This document shows positions 55,330 through 64,000 of a stretch of DNA of 64,000 nt, piece after piece; positions within the stretch are counted from its first letter, which is position 1; every line of letters starts with the position of its first letter. The translations under genes were made by a program, and so were the position numbers. Source of the DNA: Paraburkholderia sp. SOS3 (lineage in GTDB: Bacteria > Pseudomonadota > Gammaproteobacteria > Burkholderiales > Burkholderiaceae); the NCBI RefSeq assembly GCF_001922345.1, contig NZ_CP018811.1, forward strand, positions 1 to 64,000. Reading direction: 5' to 3'. The notes under the pieces were generated by a model. That model was given only the letters and a program-made list of their open reading frames with translations, made no database searches and was not told where the DNA came from.

Positions 55330-57219
55330 TCAGGATTGCGCGACGCGCAGATTCCGGAACGCAGGGTTTGCGGCGCCCTCGCCGATCTGCTGGTTCGCCG
55401 CTTCGATCGCACGACGCTCGAGCGGATTGCGCGGCACCGCCTGCGCCTCGAGCTTGCCGAGTGCGTTCAGCTTCGCCTCGTCATAGCGGATCAGCGCGAT
55501 GCCCGCATTCGCGTCGAGATATCGATGCTCGCCGTCCGTATGCACGTAGTAGTTCACGTTCGACGGCGCGGCGCGATACGGAATGCGGTCCATCACGATC
55601 GCGAGCCACATCGACACCTGGTCGACGCGCTGCAGCGTGCCGCTGCGCTCGAGCGGCTTGTCGTGTTCGATCAGCCACTGCGCCCAACGGCGCCACGACT
55701 GGTCGACGATCTCCGCGATCGCTTTCGGGATGCCATAGAAGCCCGCGTTGCAGTGGCCGGCGAACGTCGCGACATATTCGATATCGGCCGTGCCGACCGG
55801 CGGACGATTGCGCATGCGGGCCGCGCGTGCGATTTCTTCGAGCACCGGCACCGGCGGCTCCGCGGTATCGACGACTTTCGCCACGAGCGCTTCCGTGCCG
55901 AGGAACGGTCGAATATCGGCGACGGCGATCATGTCGGTATCGAGCAGCACGACGTGGTCGAAGTCGAAGCGATGCAGATTGGCCAGTTGCGCGATCTTGT
56001 TGCAGAAGCGGCCGTCGCCGAAGCGCTCGATGTCGTGCAACGTGCAGCCTAGGTCGCGGAACAGATCGCGCGTTTGGGCATCGACTTCACGCGTGAACTG
56101 CACGTTGATGTCAGCCGGCGCGTCGCAGCTATGCCGGATCAGCGAGCGCGCGAGGTGATAGCCCTCGTGTGCGAAGCGCGGCTCGGCGTCGACGACGAAA
56201 GAGAAGATCGTGCGCGTGCGCAGCCCGGGACTGGCCGGTGGCGCAGTCGCGGCGTCGCTGGCAGCGGTATGGTTGGCTGCAGCATGGCTCGCTGCTGCCT
56301 TTTTCGCCGCCATCGCTGCAGCGACGATCGGCGACCCGGCATATTCCGCTGCGGCGCTGTTCGCCGCGGCCGCGGCGATCGGCGCGCCTGCGTGGCTCGC
56401 GGCCGGGTCGATCGCCGTGACCTCGATGCCCGACACGATGCCAGCCGCCGCGCCGCCCGTCGCCGGATGGCCCGTCGCTTTCTTCGCCGCCATCGCTGCG
56501 GCGACGATCGGCGAACCGGCATATTCGTCCGGTGCACCCGCGTTCGCTGCCGCGCCCGTCGCGTGCGAGGAATCGTCGCGCCACATCCGCTGCAACGCGG
56601 CCAGCACCTGCGACGCCGACGTCGCCGCATCGCACTGCGCCGTCTCGACGCGAATTTCGGGATTTTCAGGCGCCTCGTACGGCGAATCGATCGCGGTGAA
56701 GTTCTTGAGCTCGCCGCGCCGCGCCTTCTTGTACAAGCCTTTCGGATCGCGCGCTTCGGCCACTTCGAGCGGCGTATCGACAAAGATCTCGATGAATTCG
56801 CCCGGCTTCATCAATTGGCGGGCCATGCGCCGTTCCGCGCGGAACGGCGAGATCAGCGACACGAGCACGATCAGACCGGCGTCGGCCATGAGCCGCGCCA
56901 CCTCGGCCACGCGGCGCACGTTCTCCGCGCGATCGGCATCGGTGAAGCCGAGATCGCGATTCAGGCCGTGCCGGACATTGTCGCCATCGAGCAGATAGGT
57001 CGGCTTGCCGAGCGCATGCAACTGCTTTTCAACGAGATTCGCAATCGTGGACTTGCCGGCTCCCGAGAGCCCCGTAAACCACAGCACGCACGGTGCGTTG
57101 CCGAGCAGCGCCGCGCGGGCGGCGCCCGTCACTTCGAGTTGCTGCCAGCGGACGTCGACATCGTCGAGCGCCTTCGACCCGCTGACGCGCGGCATGTCGT
57201 CGTTCGACCCTTGAACCAT
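55330..57219 (-). CDS. Fusion of APS kinase (CysC) and glycosyltransferase-like domain
   Basis: 629 residues, unbroken. Residues 30-215 are an APS kinase: P-loop GLSGAGKST (50-58), [17 protein letters not shown] (77-92), [12 protein letters not shown] and [20 protein letters not shown] with SPYEAP. This enzyme makes PAPS, the sulfate donor. Residues 220-330 are an Ala-rich linker with two copies of [17 protein letters not shown] (232-248 and 292-308). From 336 a GT-A-like domain follows: [37 protein letters not shown] (DxD at 427-429), [15 protein letters not shown] and [15 protein letters not shown]. Start is ATG after GGAGGG. The fusion is unusual; a joint role in making sulfated glycans is a guess. 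Confidence 0.85.
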   Translation of the reverse strand: MVQGSNDDMPRVSGSKALDDVDVRWQQLEVTGAARAALLGNAPCVLWFTGLSGAGKSTIANLVEKQLHALGKPTYLLDGDNVRHGLNRDLGFTDADRAENVRRVAEVARLMADAGLIVLVSLISPFRAERRMARQLMKPGEFIEIFVDTPLEVAEARDPKGLYKKARRGELKNFTAIDSPYEAPENPEIRVETAQCDAATSASQVLAALQRMWRDDSSHATGAAANAGAPDEYAGSPIVAAAMAAKKATGHPATGGAAAGIVSGIEVTAIDPAASHAGAPIAAAAANSAAAEYAGSPIVAAAMAAKKAAASHAAANHTAASDAATAPPASPGLRTRTIFSFVVDAEPRFAHEGYHLARSLIRHSCDAPADINVQFTREVDAQTRDLFRDLGCTLHDIERFGDGRFCNKIAQLANLHRFDFDHVVLLDTDMIAVADIRPFLGTEALVAKVVDTAEPPVPVLEEIARAARMRNRPPVGTADIEYVATFAGHCNAGFYGIPKAIAEIVDQSWRRWAQWLIEHDKPLERSGTLQRVDQVSMWLAIVMDRIPYRAAPSNVNYYVHTDGEHRYLDANAGIALIRYDEAKLNALGKLEAQAVPRNPLERRAIEAANQQIGEGAANPAFRNLRVAQS

Positions 57220-57430
57220 CGAAACTACCCTCCGTTATGCTCAGTCTGCGATGTGCATGCGTGACAGACTGAATCTCGCGATTATCGGTGATGCCGGTTA
57301 TGCCGAATTGTCGAATAACAACTGAAAGTCGTCTCAGTTTAATGGCAGTTCGACACCGGCAATAATCGGCACCTGATTCGCGATGGAGTTTAACTCCGGC
57401 TCTTTAGTCCGCGCAGTTTCTGCGCACGCG

Positions 57431-59146
57431 TCACTCGCCGCGCAGTTTCCTGCCCTGCTCCCGGATCTGTTCGAGCGTCGCGCCCGGCGTGCTCGCTTCC
57501 TTCGGCATCCGAATCTCGATCAGCGCCGGGCGCTTCGCCGCAACGGCGCGCTCGAAGGCCGGCAGAAACGCCTCGGTGCGCAAAATCGTCTCGCCATGCG
57601 CGCCGAACGACTTCGCGAATGCCGCGAAATCCGGATTCGTCAAACCGGTGCCGTGTACACGGTTTGGATAATGCCGCTCCTGATGCATGCGTATCGTGCC
57701 GTAATGCCCGTTATTCACGACGATAAAAATCACCGGCAATTCATATTGCATTGCGGTCGCCAGTTCGTGGCTCGACATCATGAAGCAGCCGTCGCCCGCG
57801 AAGGCGACGACCATTCGTTGCGGATACATCGACTTCGCCGCGACCGCGGCCGGCACGCCGTAGCCCATCGCACCGCTGGTCGGCGCCAGTTGCGAACGGA
57901 AGTGACGGTACGCGAAATGACGATGCAGCCAGATCGCGTAGTTGCCGGCGCCATTCGTGACGATCGCGTCGTCGGGCAAGCGCGCACGCAGTTGCTGCAC
58001 GATCTCGCCAAGCTGCACGTCGCCCGGAATCGCGCGCGGCTTGCGCCATTCGAGATACGCCCGGTGCGCTTCTTCCGCGGCGCCATGCCACGCCGGTTGT
58101 TCAACCGACGGCCGCGTCGCCGCGAGCGCGGATGCGATCTCCGGCATGCCCGATACGATCGGCAAGTCCGCCGCATAGACGCGTCCGAGTTCGTCGGCGC
58201 CTTGATGCACGTGCACGAGCGTCTGTTTCGTCTTCGGGATGTCGAGCAGCGTATAGCCGCCCGTCGTCGATTCGCCAAGACGTGGCCCGACGACGATCAG
58301 CAGATCGGCGTCGCGAATGCGTTGCGCGAGCGCCGGATTGATGCCGAGGCCGACATCGCCTGCGTAGTTCGCGTGCTCGTTGTCGAAAGTGTCCTGGAAG
58401 CGGAATGCCAGGCCGATCGGCAACTGCCAGTTTTCGACGAAGCGGCGTAGATCGGCGCACGCATCGGGTGTCCAGCCGCTGCCGCCTGCAATCACCATCG
58501 GCCGCTGCGCGTCGTCGAGCAGTGCCGTCAGCCGCGCAATCTGCGCCGGCGACGGCGCGGCCGCGACGCGCTGATAGGCCGGCGCGCCCGGCACCATGGC
58601 GCATGCGTCGCTCAGTACGTCTTCGGGCAACGCGAGTACGACCGGCCCCGGCCTGCCCGACGTCGCCGTATGAAACGCATGGCTCATATATTCGGGAATG
58701 CGCCGCGCGTCGTCGATCTGCGCGACCCATTTCGCCATCTGACCGAACATGCGCCGGTAGTCGATTTCCTGGAAAGCCTCACGGTCGAGATGCTCGCGCG
58801 CGCATTGGCCGATCAGCAGAATCATCGGCGTCGAATCCTGAAACGCCGTGTGGACGCCGATCGAAGCATGCGTCGCGCCGGGTCCGCGCGTAACGATCGC
58901 CACGCCAGGCCGCCCGGTCAGCTTGCCGACCGCTTCGGCCATATTCGCGGCCGCGGCTTCATGCCGGCAGACCACCGTTTGAACGCGTTCGGTTTCGTCA
59001 TGCAGCGAATCGAGCACGGCGAGAAAGCTCTCGCCCGGCACGCAGAAGACGCGCTCGACGCCATGCGTGAGCAGCGCATCGACGATCAGCCGCGCGCCCG
59101 TGGTCGTATCGGAAGAGGAATCAGCGGAAGCATTCGACTGAGGCAT
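57431..59146 (-). CDS. Thiamine-diphosphate-dependent enzyme, acetolactate synthase-like
   Basis: 571 residues from ATG 59146 (GGAGAC upstream). N-terminal Pyr domain with the catalytic Glu in VVCRHEAAAANMAEA, then GVAIVTRGPGATHASIGVHT and DSTPMILLIGQ. Middle domain to about 360. The C-terminal PP domain has GDGCFMMSSHELATAMQYEL and VVNNGHYGTIRMHQE, the GDG-x(24)-NN thiamine-diphosphate motif. It is close to large subunits of acetolactate synthase and related decarboxylases; substrate not certain, and no regulatory subunit is adjacent. It lies 55 bases downstream of L-serine deaminase, whose product pyruvate would suit such an enzyme. Confidence 0.85.
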   Translation of the reverse strand: MPQSNASADSSSDTTTGARLIVDALLTHGVERVFCVPGESFLAVLDSLHDETERVQTVVCRHEAAAANMAEAVGKLTGRPGVAIVTRGPGATHASIGVHTAFQDSTPMILLIGQCAREHLDREAFQEIDYRRMFGQMAKWVAQIDDARRIPEYMSHAFHTATSGRPGPVVLALPEDVLSDACAMVPGAPAYQRVAAAPSPAQIARLTALLDDAQRPMVIAGGSGWTPDACADLRRFVENWQLPIGLAFRFQDTFDNEHANYAGDVGLGINPALAQRIRDADLLIVVGPRLGESTTGGYTLLDIPKTKQTLVHVHQGADELGRVYAADLPIVSGMPEIASALAATRPSVEQPAWHGAAEEAHRAYLEWRKPRAIPGDVQLGEIVQQLRARLPDDAIVTNGAGNYAIWLHRHFAYRHFRSQLAPTSGAMGYGVPAAVAAKSMYPQRMVVAFAGDGCFMMSSHELATAMQYELPVIFIVVNNGHYGTIRMHQERHYPNRVHGTGLTNPDFAAFAKSFGAHGETILRTEAFLPAFERAVAAKRPALIEIRMPKEASTPGATLEQIREQGRKLRGE

Positions 59147-59201
59147 TGCGATGAGTCTCCGAATGGTGTTGTCGGGTGGGCGCCGCCCTGCAGCCATCAG
59201 T

Positions 59202-60590
<1,389 letters not shown>

Positions 60591-60776
60591 GTCTGCTCCT
60601 GCGATGAGTGATGCCGGGGCGATTCGCCTTGTGAGCGTGCCGCCGCAGTGGCCGCGGTGGCGGCCCTTTAACTGCTTTTTACTCTCTTTTGGCGCGATCC
60701 ATTCATCGCGCCATGGCCGGGGCATTGCGGCCCGTCGAGCCTCGATGCGCCGTTACTGCGCGCGCTGCTACGGACG

Positions 60777-61913
60777 TTACTGCGCGCGCGCCGGCAACGG
60801 CAGGCACACGGCGAGCCACGCGGGCGGCGTCGGCGCCAGTTTTAGCGCGATCGGCGTGTATTTGCCGTCGAGCCGCGCGGCGAGGTGAAAGAGCTCCGCC
60901 GCGTCTTTCGGGTTCCAGGGCCCCGTGAAGCCGGGAATGCCCGCTTCGCGTCGTTTCGCATCGAATGGCACTTGCGAATGCACGAATTCGTCGTGTGTTT
61001 TCGCGCCCGTCGCGTACGGCGTGAGCCACGCGAGCGCCGCGGCCAGCGTCGCGCCGCTCGGCGCGCGTTGCGGCAGCCAGTTGCGGTTGTGCCGGCGCGC
61101 GGCGAGCGCCGCGACCACGAGCGGCTGCAGGTCGTACGTCACGTAGTGCAGCGCGTCGCGCTCGGCGAAATCGACGGTCGAGCCGTCCGGTGCGATGTTG
61201 TCGTTGATGTGCTCGATAAAGAGACGCTGCGCCGCATCGATCATCTTGCGGTTATCGAGCGTAAAGGCCGCCATCGAGATCAGCTTCACGCGGTGGCTTT
61301 GCCAATTGTTGCGAAAAGTGCCCGTGAGCGGCCGCGGCTGCGCGTCGATCTGCGCGATATAGCCATTTGCGAGCTTCGTCAGAAACGCCATGGCCGCATT
61401 GCGCGTTTTGACGGGCAGCGCGCTCGCGGTCATGTCGTAGGCCAGAATCAGTCCTTCGAACGGCGATTCGTCGATCGCGTTGAAGCTCGGCTGGTAGGTG
61501 GTCACCCATGCGTAGAGCACGCGGTCGACGTACTTCAGATAGCGCTCGTCGCCGGTTGCGCGCCAGGCGAGCGCCGCGTCGCGCAGCAGGTCGAGATCCT
61601 GCTCGGCCGCCTTGCTCTGATCGTAGATGCCTTCGTGCGGCAGCGTGCCTTCGGTGTGCAACTTCGGCAAGGCGCGCGGCGAGTCGTTCAGATGCGCCTG
61701 CACGTTCGCGACGAGCGCTTTCACGCCCGGGTCGGAGTTGGTGCGCTCGCTCGATTGCAGCGCGGGCGCGGCGCAGAAGTTCATTGCGGCGCGTGCTTGC
61801 CGGGACGGCAGCAGGGCGGCGCCGCATACCAGCAGGAAGATGATGGCGGCGCTGACTGGCCTTGTCTGCGATGGCTTCGGCGCATGCCTCGTGATCGCTT
61901 TCCACTGCCGCAT
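60777..61913 (-). CDS. Alginate lyase family (PL5-like) exported protein
   Basis: 378 residues from ATG 61913, after AGGAG. A signal peptide (AIIFLLVCGAALLPSRQARA, cut before AMNFC) is clear. The mature protein is an alpha-toroid: YVDRVLYAWVTTYQPSFNAI, SPFEGLILAYDM, TGTFRNNWQSHRVKLISMAA (NNWxSH motif) and VDFAERDALHYVTYDLQPLV, which includes the catalytic-type HY pair. Family members cut polymannuronate or related uronic polysaccharides in the periplasm. No alginate biosynthesis genes are in the window, so the substrate is open. It lies at the border of the deoxysugar locus. Confidence 0.85.
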   Translation of the reverse strand: MRQWKAITRHAPKPSQTRPVSAAIIFLLVCGAALLPSRQARAAMNFCAAPALQSSERTNSDPGVKALVANVQAHLNDSPRALPKLHTEGTLPHEGIYDQSKAAEQDLDLLRDAALAWRATGDERYLKYVDRVLYAWVTTYQPSFNAIDESPFEGLILAYDMTASALPVKTRNAAMAFLTKLANGYIAQIDAQPRPLTGTFRNNWQSHRVKLISMAAFTLDNRKMIDAAQRLFIEHINDNIAPDGSTVDFAERDALHYVTYDLQPLVVAALAARRHNRNWLPQRAPSGATLAAALAWLTPYATGAKTHDEFVHSQVPFDAKRREAGIPGFTGPWNPKDAAELFHLAARLDGKYTPIALKLAPTPPAWLAVCLPLPARAQ

Positions 61914-62187
61914 TGTGCAAAACTCCTTTGGCCCTATCCGGGGTGGAATGTTATCTGGTCTTGTACGGGAATGGCAGCTAAAAACGTGCAAAAACCGCCC
62001 TTGCGCGGGCCGCCACAGCTTGTTCCCGACGCTCTGGCCGCGCACGTTTCGAGGCTGTGCCAGCCGGCCGGCGGTCGTTGCCCGGACCGCCCAACCGGCA
62101 AATTGACCTGTGTTCCGCCGGTTATTCCACGGCTTACCGGGAGGCGATCTCGCGGATACTTCAAAAGAATGACTGTAAGGAGGCTCC

Positions 62188-62860
62188 ATGAGGGAGAAGA
62201 ATCGGGTGATCGTCGGTGATTCTGCTTTCGCGGAGATCGCGCGCGAATACTTCGATCACGATTTCGACTATCAGGCGGTGGCGCATTCGGTCGAGCAGCC
62301 GTACCTGGAGCGGACAGAGCTGCATGGCTTGCCGGTGGTGAAATTTGCAACGCTCGATCAGCAGTTTTCGCCCGCGAATCATCGTGTGTATATGGCCATC
62401 GTCTACACGCAATTGAACCGGCTGCGCGTACGGCCCGCCAACACGGTGCGCGAGAAGAGCTTCGCGCTGGCGTCGTACGTTAGTTCGCGCGTTCGCGTGG
62501 CACAACGTGTCGCTCGGCGAACATGTGTTCATCTTCAAAGACGACACGGTTCAGCCGTTCGTGAAGATCGGCAACAATGTCGTATTGTAGAGCGGCAATC
62601 ACATCGGCCTTCGCAGCGTAGTACGCGACAACGTTTTCCTCTCCTCGAACGTCGTGATTGTGGGCTTCTGCGACATCGGCGAATACAGCTTTCTGGGCGT
62701 CAACGCGACGCTCGCCAACAATCTCACGCTGGCCACGGACAACTGGCTCGATCCCAACAGGGTTATCGTAAAGACCACCGAACCCAGTGCGTTGTTCAAG
62801 GCCGAGCATGCCTACGACGCCGCCTTCTCGGTCAGCCGCATGTTCAGAGTGCCGACATGA
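62188..62860 (+). pseudogene. Sugar acyltransferase, left-handed beta-helix type (frameshift and in-frame stop)
   Basis: Start ATG 62188 follows AAGGAGG. The N-terminal half reads NRVIVGDSAFAEIAREYFDH, YQAVAHSVEQPYLERTELHG and VVKFATLDQQFSPANHRVYM, as in PglD/NeuD-like sugar acyltransferases. Near 62490 the frame changes; AFAWHNVSLGEHVFIFKDDT and QPFVKIGNNVVL follow, then TAG at 62588-62590 where relatives have Trp (TGG) in LWSGNHIG. The rest (VVRDNVFLSSNVVIVGFCDI, LGVNATLANNLTLATDNW, EPSALFKAEHA) runs to 62860. Two independent lesions suggest real loss of function, though the frame change alone could be an error. It lies in a dTDP-sugar locus with fdtA. Confidence 0.75.
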
Positions 62861-63605
62861 AGTGGCTGAATCACGGCGTGGTGTGGACGCCCTCGGGGTC
62901 GCAATGGTGGGCGCGCAGTCACGCCACCTGCCCGACGCAGGTCTGGCTCGACGAACAAACCCTGCGCATCTATGTGCAATGCCGCAGCGAGCACAACGTG
63001 GGCCGCGTGGGCTATGTCGATTTCGATCCACGGGACCCGCGCAACGTGATCCGGTGTCGCGAAGAGCGGGTGCTGGATGTCGGCGCACCCGGCACGATCG
63101 ACGACAACGGCGTCCTTCAGACCATTGTGCTACGCACTTCGGGTGGCCCGCTGCTGATGTATGACATAGGTTTTGAGCTATGCCATCAGATCCGTTACCG
63201 GTTGCTGACAGGCGTCGCGGTAAGCGAAGACAACGACGCGACGTTTCAACATGTGCAGACGACGCCGTTGCTTGAGCGGTCGCCCGGGGAAGAGCATTTC
63301 CGCTGCGGCCTGTGGGCAACGGAGGACGCGGGACGTTTTCGCATGTGGTACGTCGCGGGCGACTCGTGGAAGCAGATCGGCGATAAGCCGATGCCCGTGT
63401 ACGACACTCGTTCCGGCGAGTCGGAGGACGCATTCACTGGCCGTCTCAGGGACGTCTCGTATTGCTGCTAGACCTCGCCAAAGAACACTTTTTGGGACGG
63501 CCCGTGGTGCGCCATGGACCGAATGGCCATTGCATATATTGTTCGATCCGGAATCGCCACCCTACGCGTTATCTGATCAGCTACTCGGAGTTCCGCGACG
63601 GCGAG
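62857..63605 (+). pseudogene. Beta-propeller glycosidase-like protein (GH43/GH32 type), truncated
   Basis: ATG 62857 overlaps the previous stop in ATGA. From MKWLNHGVVWTPSGSQWWAR the frame stays open to 63471: VWLDEQTLRIYVQCRSEHNV, GRVGYVDFDPRDPRNVI, and RFRMWYVAGDSWKQIGDKPM. Near 63425 the frame shifts to LLDLAKEHFLGRPVVRHGPN and SIRNRHPTRYLISYSEFRDG, a propeller-type repeat. The protein then stops resembling the family near 63605, where acetyltransferase sequence begins. Related uncharacterised proteins occur in O-antigen loci. Expected length is about 320 residues; about 80 C-terminal residues are missing. Confidence 0.6.
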
Positions 63606-63879
63606 GCCGAAGCAGGACACGGTCGCGCACGCGCAATATATTGCGTCCAGCGAGACCGGTTACGAGGTCAACGCGCTGGACCTTGTGTTCGAAGCGGCAA
63701 CCGAGCAAAAAACGGCCTCCCTGCAAACGCATTTTCGATCTCGGCATCCGCACGGAAAACCAAGGGAGTCACTCTCAACGAAGGGCTCAACCGTTTCAAG
63801 AATGAGTTCGACGCGCGGGTGCATCGTCCACGAATTCTACGAACTCAATCCAAAAGGAAGTAGCGATGCCGCTGAATGA
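63606..63879 (+). pseudogene. GNAT-type (FemAB-like) acetyltransferase, C-terminal remnant
   Basis: From about 63615 one frame reads DTVAHAQYIASSETGYEVNA and LDLVFEAATEQKTASLQT; near 63730 another gives IFDLGIRTENQG and a third VTLNEGLNRFKNEFDAR, ending with VHEFYELNP. Joined, this is the end of a FemAB/Acetyltransf_6-like protein in which FDFGIST-E and LNEGL-FK-EFGAR segments recur. The N-terminal two thirds are absent, so the gene seems to be cut by a deletion that joined it to the glycosidase-like gene. The assignment relies on remembered family patterns and is moderate. It overlaps the fdtA start. Confidence 0.5.
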
Positions 63880-64000
63880 TTGCCGAATCATCGAGCTGCC
63901 GAAGATTACCGACCCGCGCGGCAATCTGACCTTCGTCGAAGGCGGCAATCACATTCCATTCGACATCCGTCGCGTGTATTACCTGTACGACGTGCCGGGC
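63866..64000 (+). CDS. fdtA: dTDP-sugar 3,4-ketoisomerase FdtA/QdtA, N-terminal part
   Basis: The ATG at 63866 follows AAGGAAGTAGC. The 45 residues before the window edge read CRIIELPKITDPRGNLTFVE and GGNHIPFDIRRVYYLYDVPG, the N-terminus of the cupin-fold WxcM/FdtA/QdtA group. These enzymes convert dTDP-4-keto-6-deoxyglucose to its 3-keto isomer on the way to Fuc3NAc or Qui3NAc in surface polysaccharides. This part is intact and suggests the locus continues to the right with an aminotransferase and other sugar genes. Confidence 0.9.
   Translation, partial: MPLNDCRIIELPKITDPRGNLTFVEGGNHIPFDIRRVYYLYDVPG

Overview
The window is a GC-rich betaproteobacterial chromosome segment, most likely Burkholderiaceae (Burkholderia/Paraburkholderia/Trinickia type). 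This rests on the motA-motB-cheY-cheA-cheW-mcp-cheR-cheD-cheB-cheY-cheZ gene order, flhDC beside motAB, the flhBAFG-fliA block, the DUF2844/DUF3443 pair and a short betaproteobacterial H-NS protein. The assignment is an inference from gene content and order.

Layout. 1-2.2 kb: end of the flagellar export operon (fliO fragment, fliP, fliQ, fliR). 2.2-14.6 kb, minus strand: flgL, flgK, ycgR, then flgJ to flgB in reverse. 14.9-17.6 kb, plus strand: flgA, flgM, flgN. 17.6-18.7 kb: a nucleotidyltransferase-fold gene behind a pair of long palindromes. 18.75-25.6 kb: fliA, flhG, flhF, flhA, flhB (transcribed flhB to fliA). 25.8-27.7 kb: exported DUF3443 and DUF2844 proteins. 28-39.7 kb: a complete chemotaxis and motor operon. 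39.8-40.8 kb: flhC and flhD. 41.5-47.4 kb: housekeeping and accessory genes (family 4 glycosyltransferase, H-NS, small exported protein, HAD phosphatase, GlcNAc kinase-like protein, tag, rpsU). 48.2-51.8 kb: fliC, fliD, fliT. 52.1-57.2 kb: a TPR/GT41 glycosyltransferase facing an unusual fusion of APS kinase to a glycosyltransferase-like domain. 57.4-61.9 kb: a ThDP enzyme, L-serine deaminase and an alginate-lyase-like protein. 62.2 kb to the end: a damaged deoxysugar locus entering fdtA.

How it works together. FlhDC is the flagellar master activator. FlhB/FlhA and FliP/Q/R form the export gate, and FlhF/FlhG set flagellar position and number. FliA is sigma-28 and FlgM its antagonist. Sigma-28-like promoters can be read before flgM, fliC and flgK, and less clearly before motA and ycgR. 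The chemotaxis operon supplies receptor, kinase, adaptation enzymes and phosphatase. The enzymes beside fliC may glycosylate flagellin and perhaps supply activated sulfate.

Data quality. From base 1 to about 18.6 kb, nearly every gene carries one or more single-base indels, about 30 in total and mostly in short homopolymers, with no nonsense change noticed. From 18.75 to 62.4 kb no gene is broken. I read the left tract as low-quality sequence rather than true pseudogenes and mark the affected genes as frame-broken. The right end also carries an in-frame stop and an apparent deletion junction, so real decay is more plausible there.
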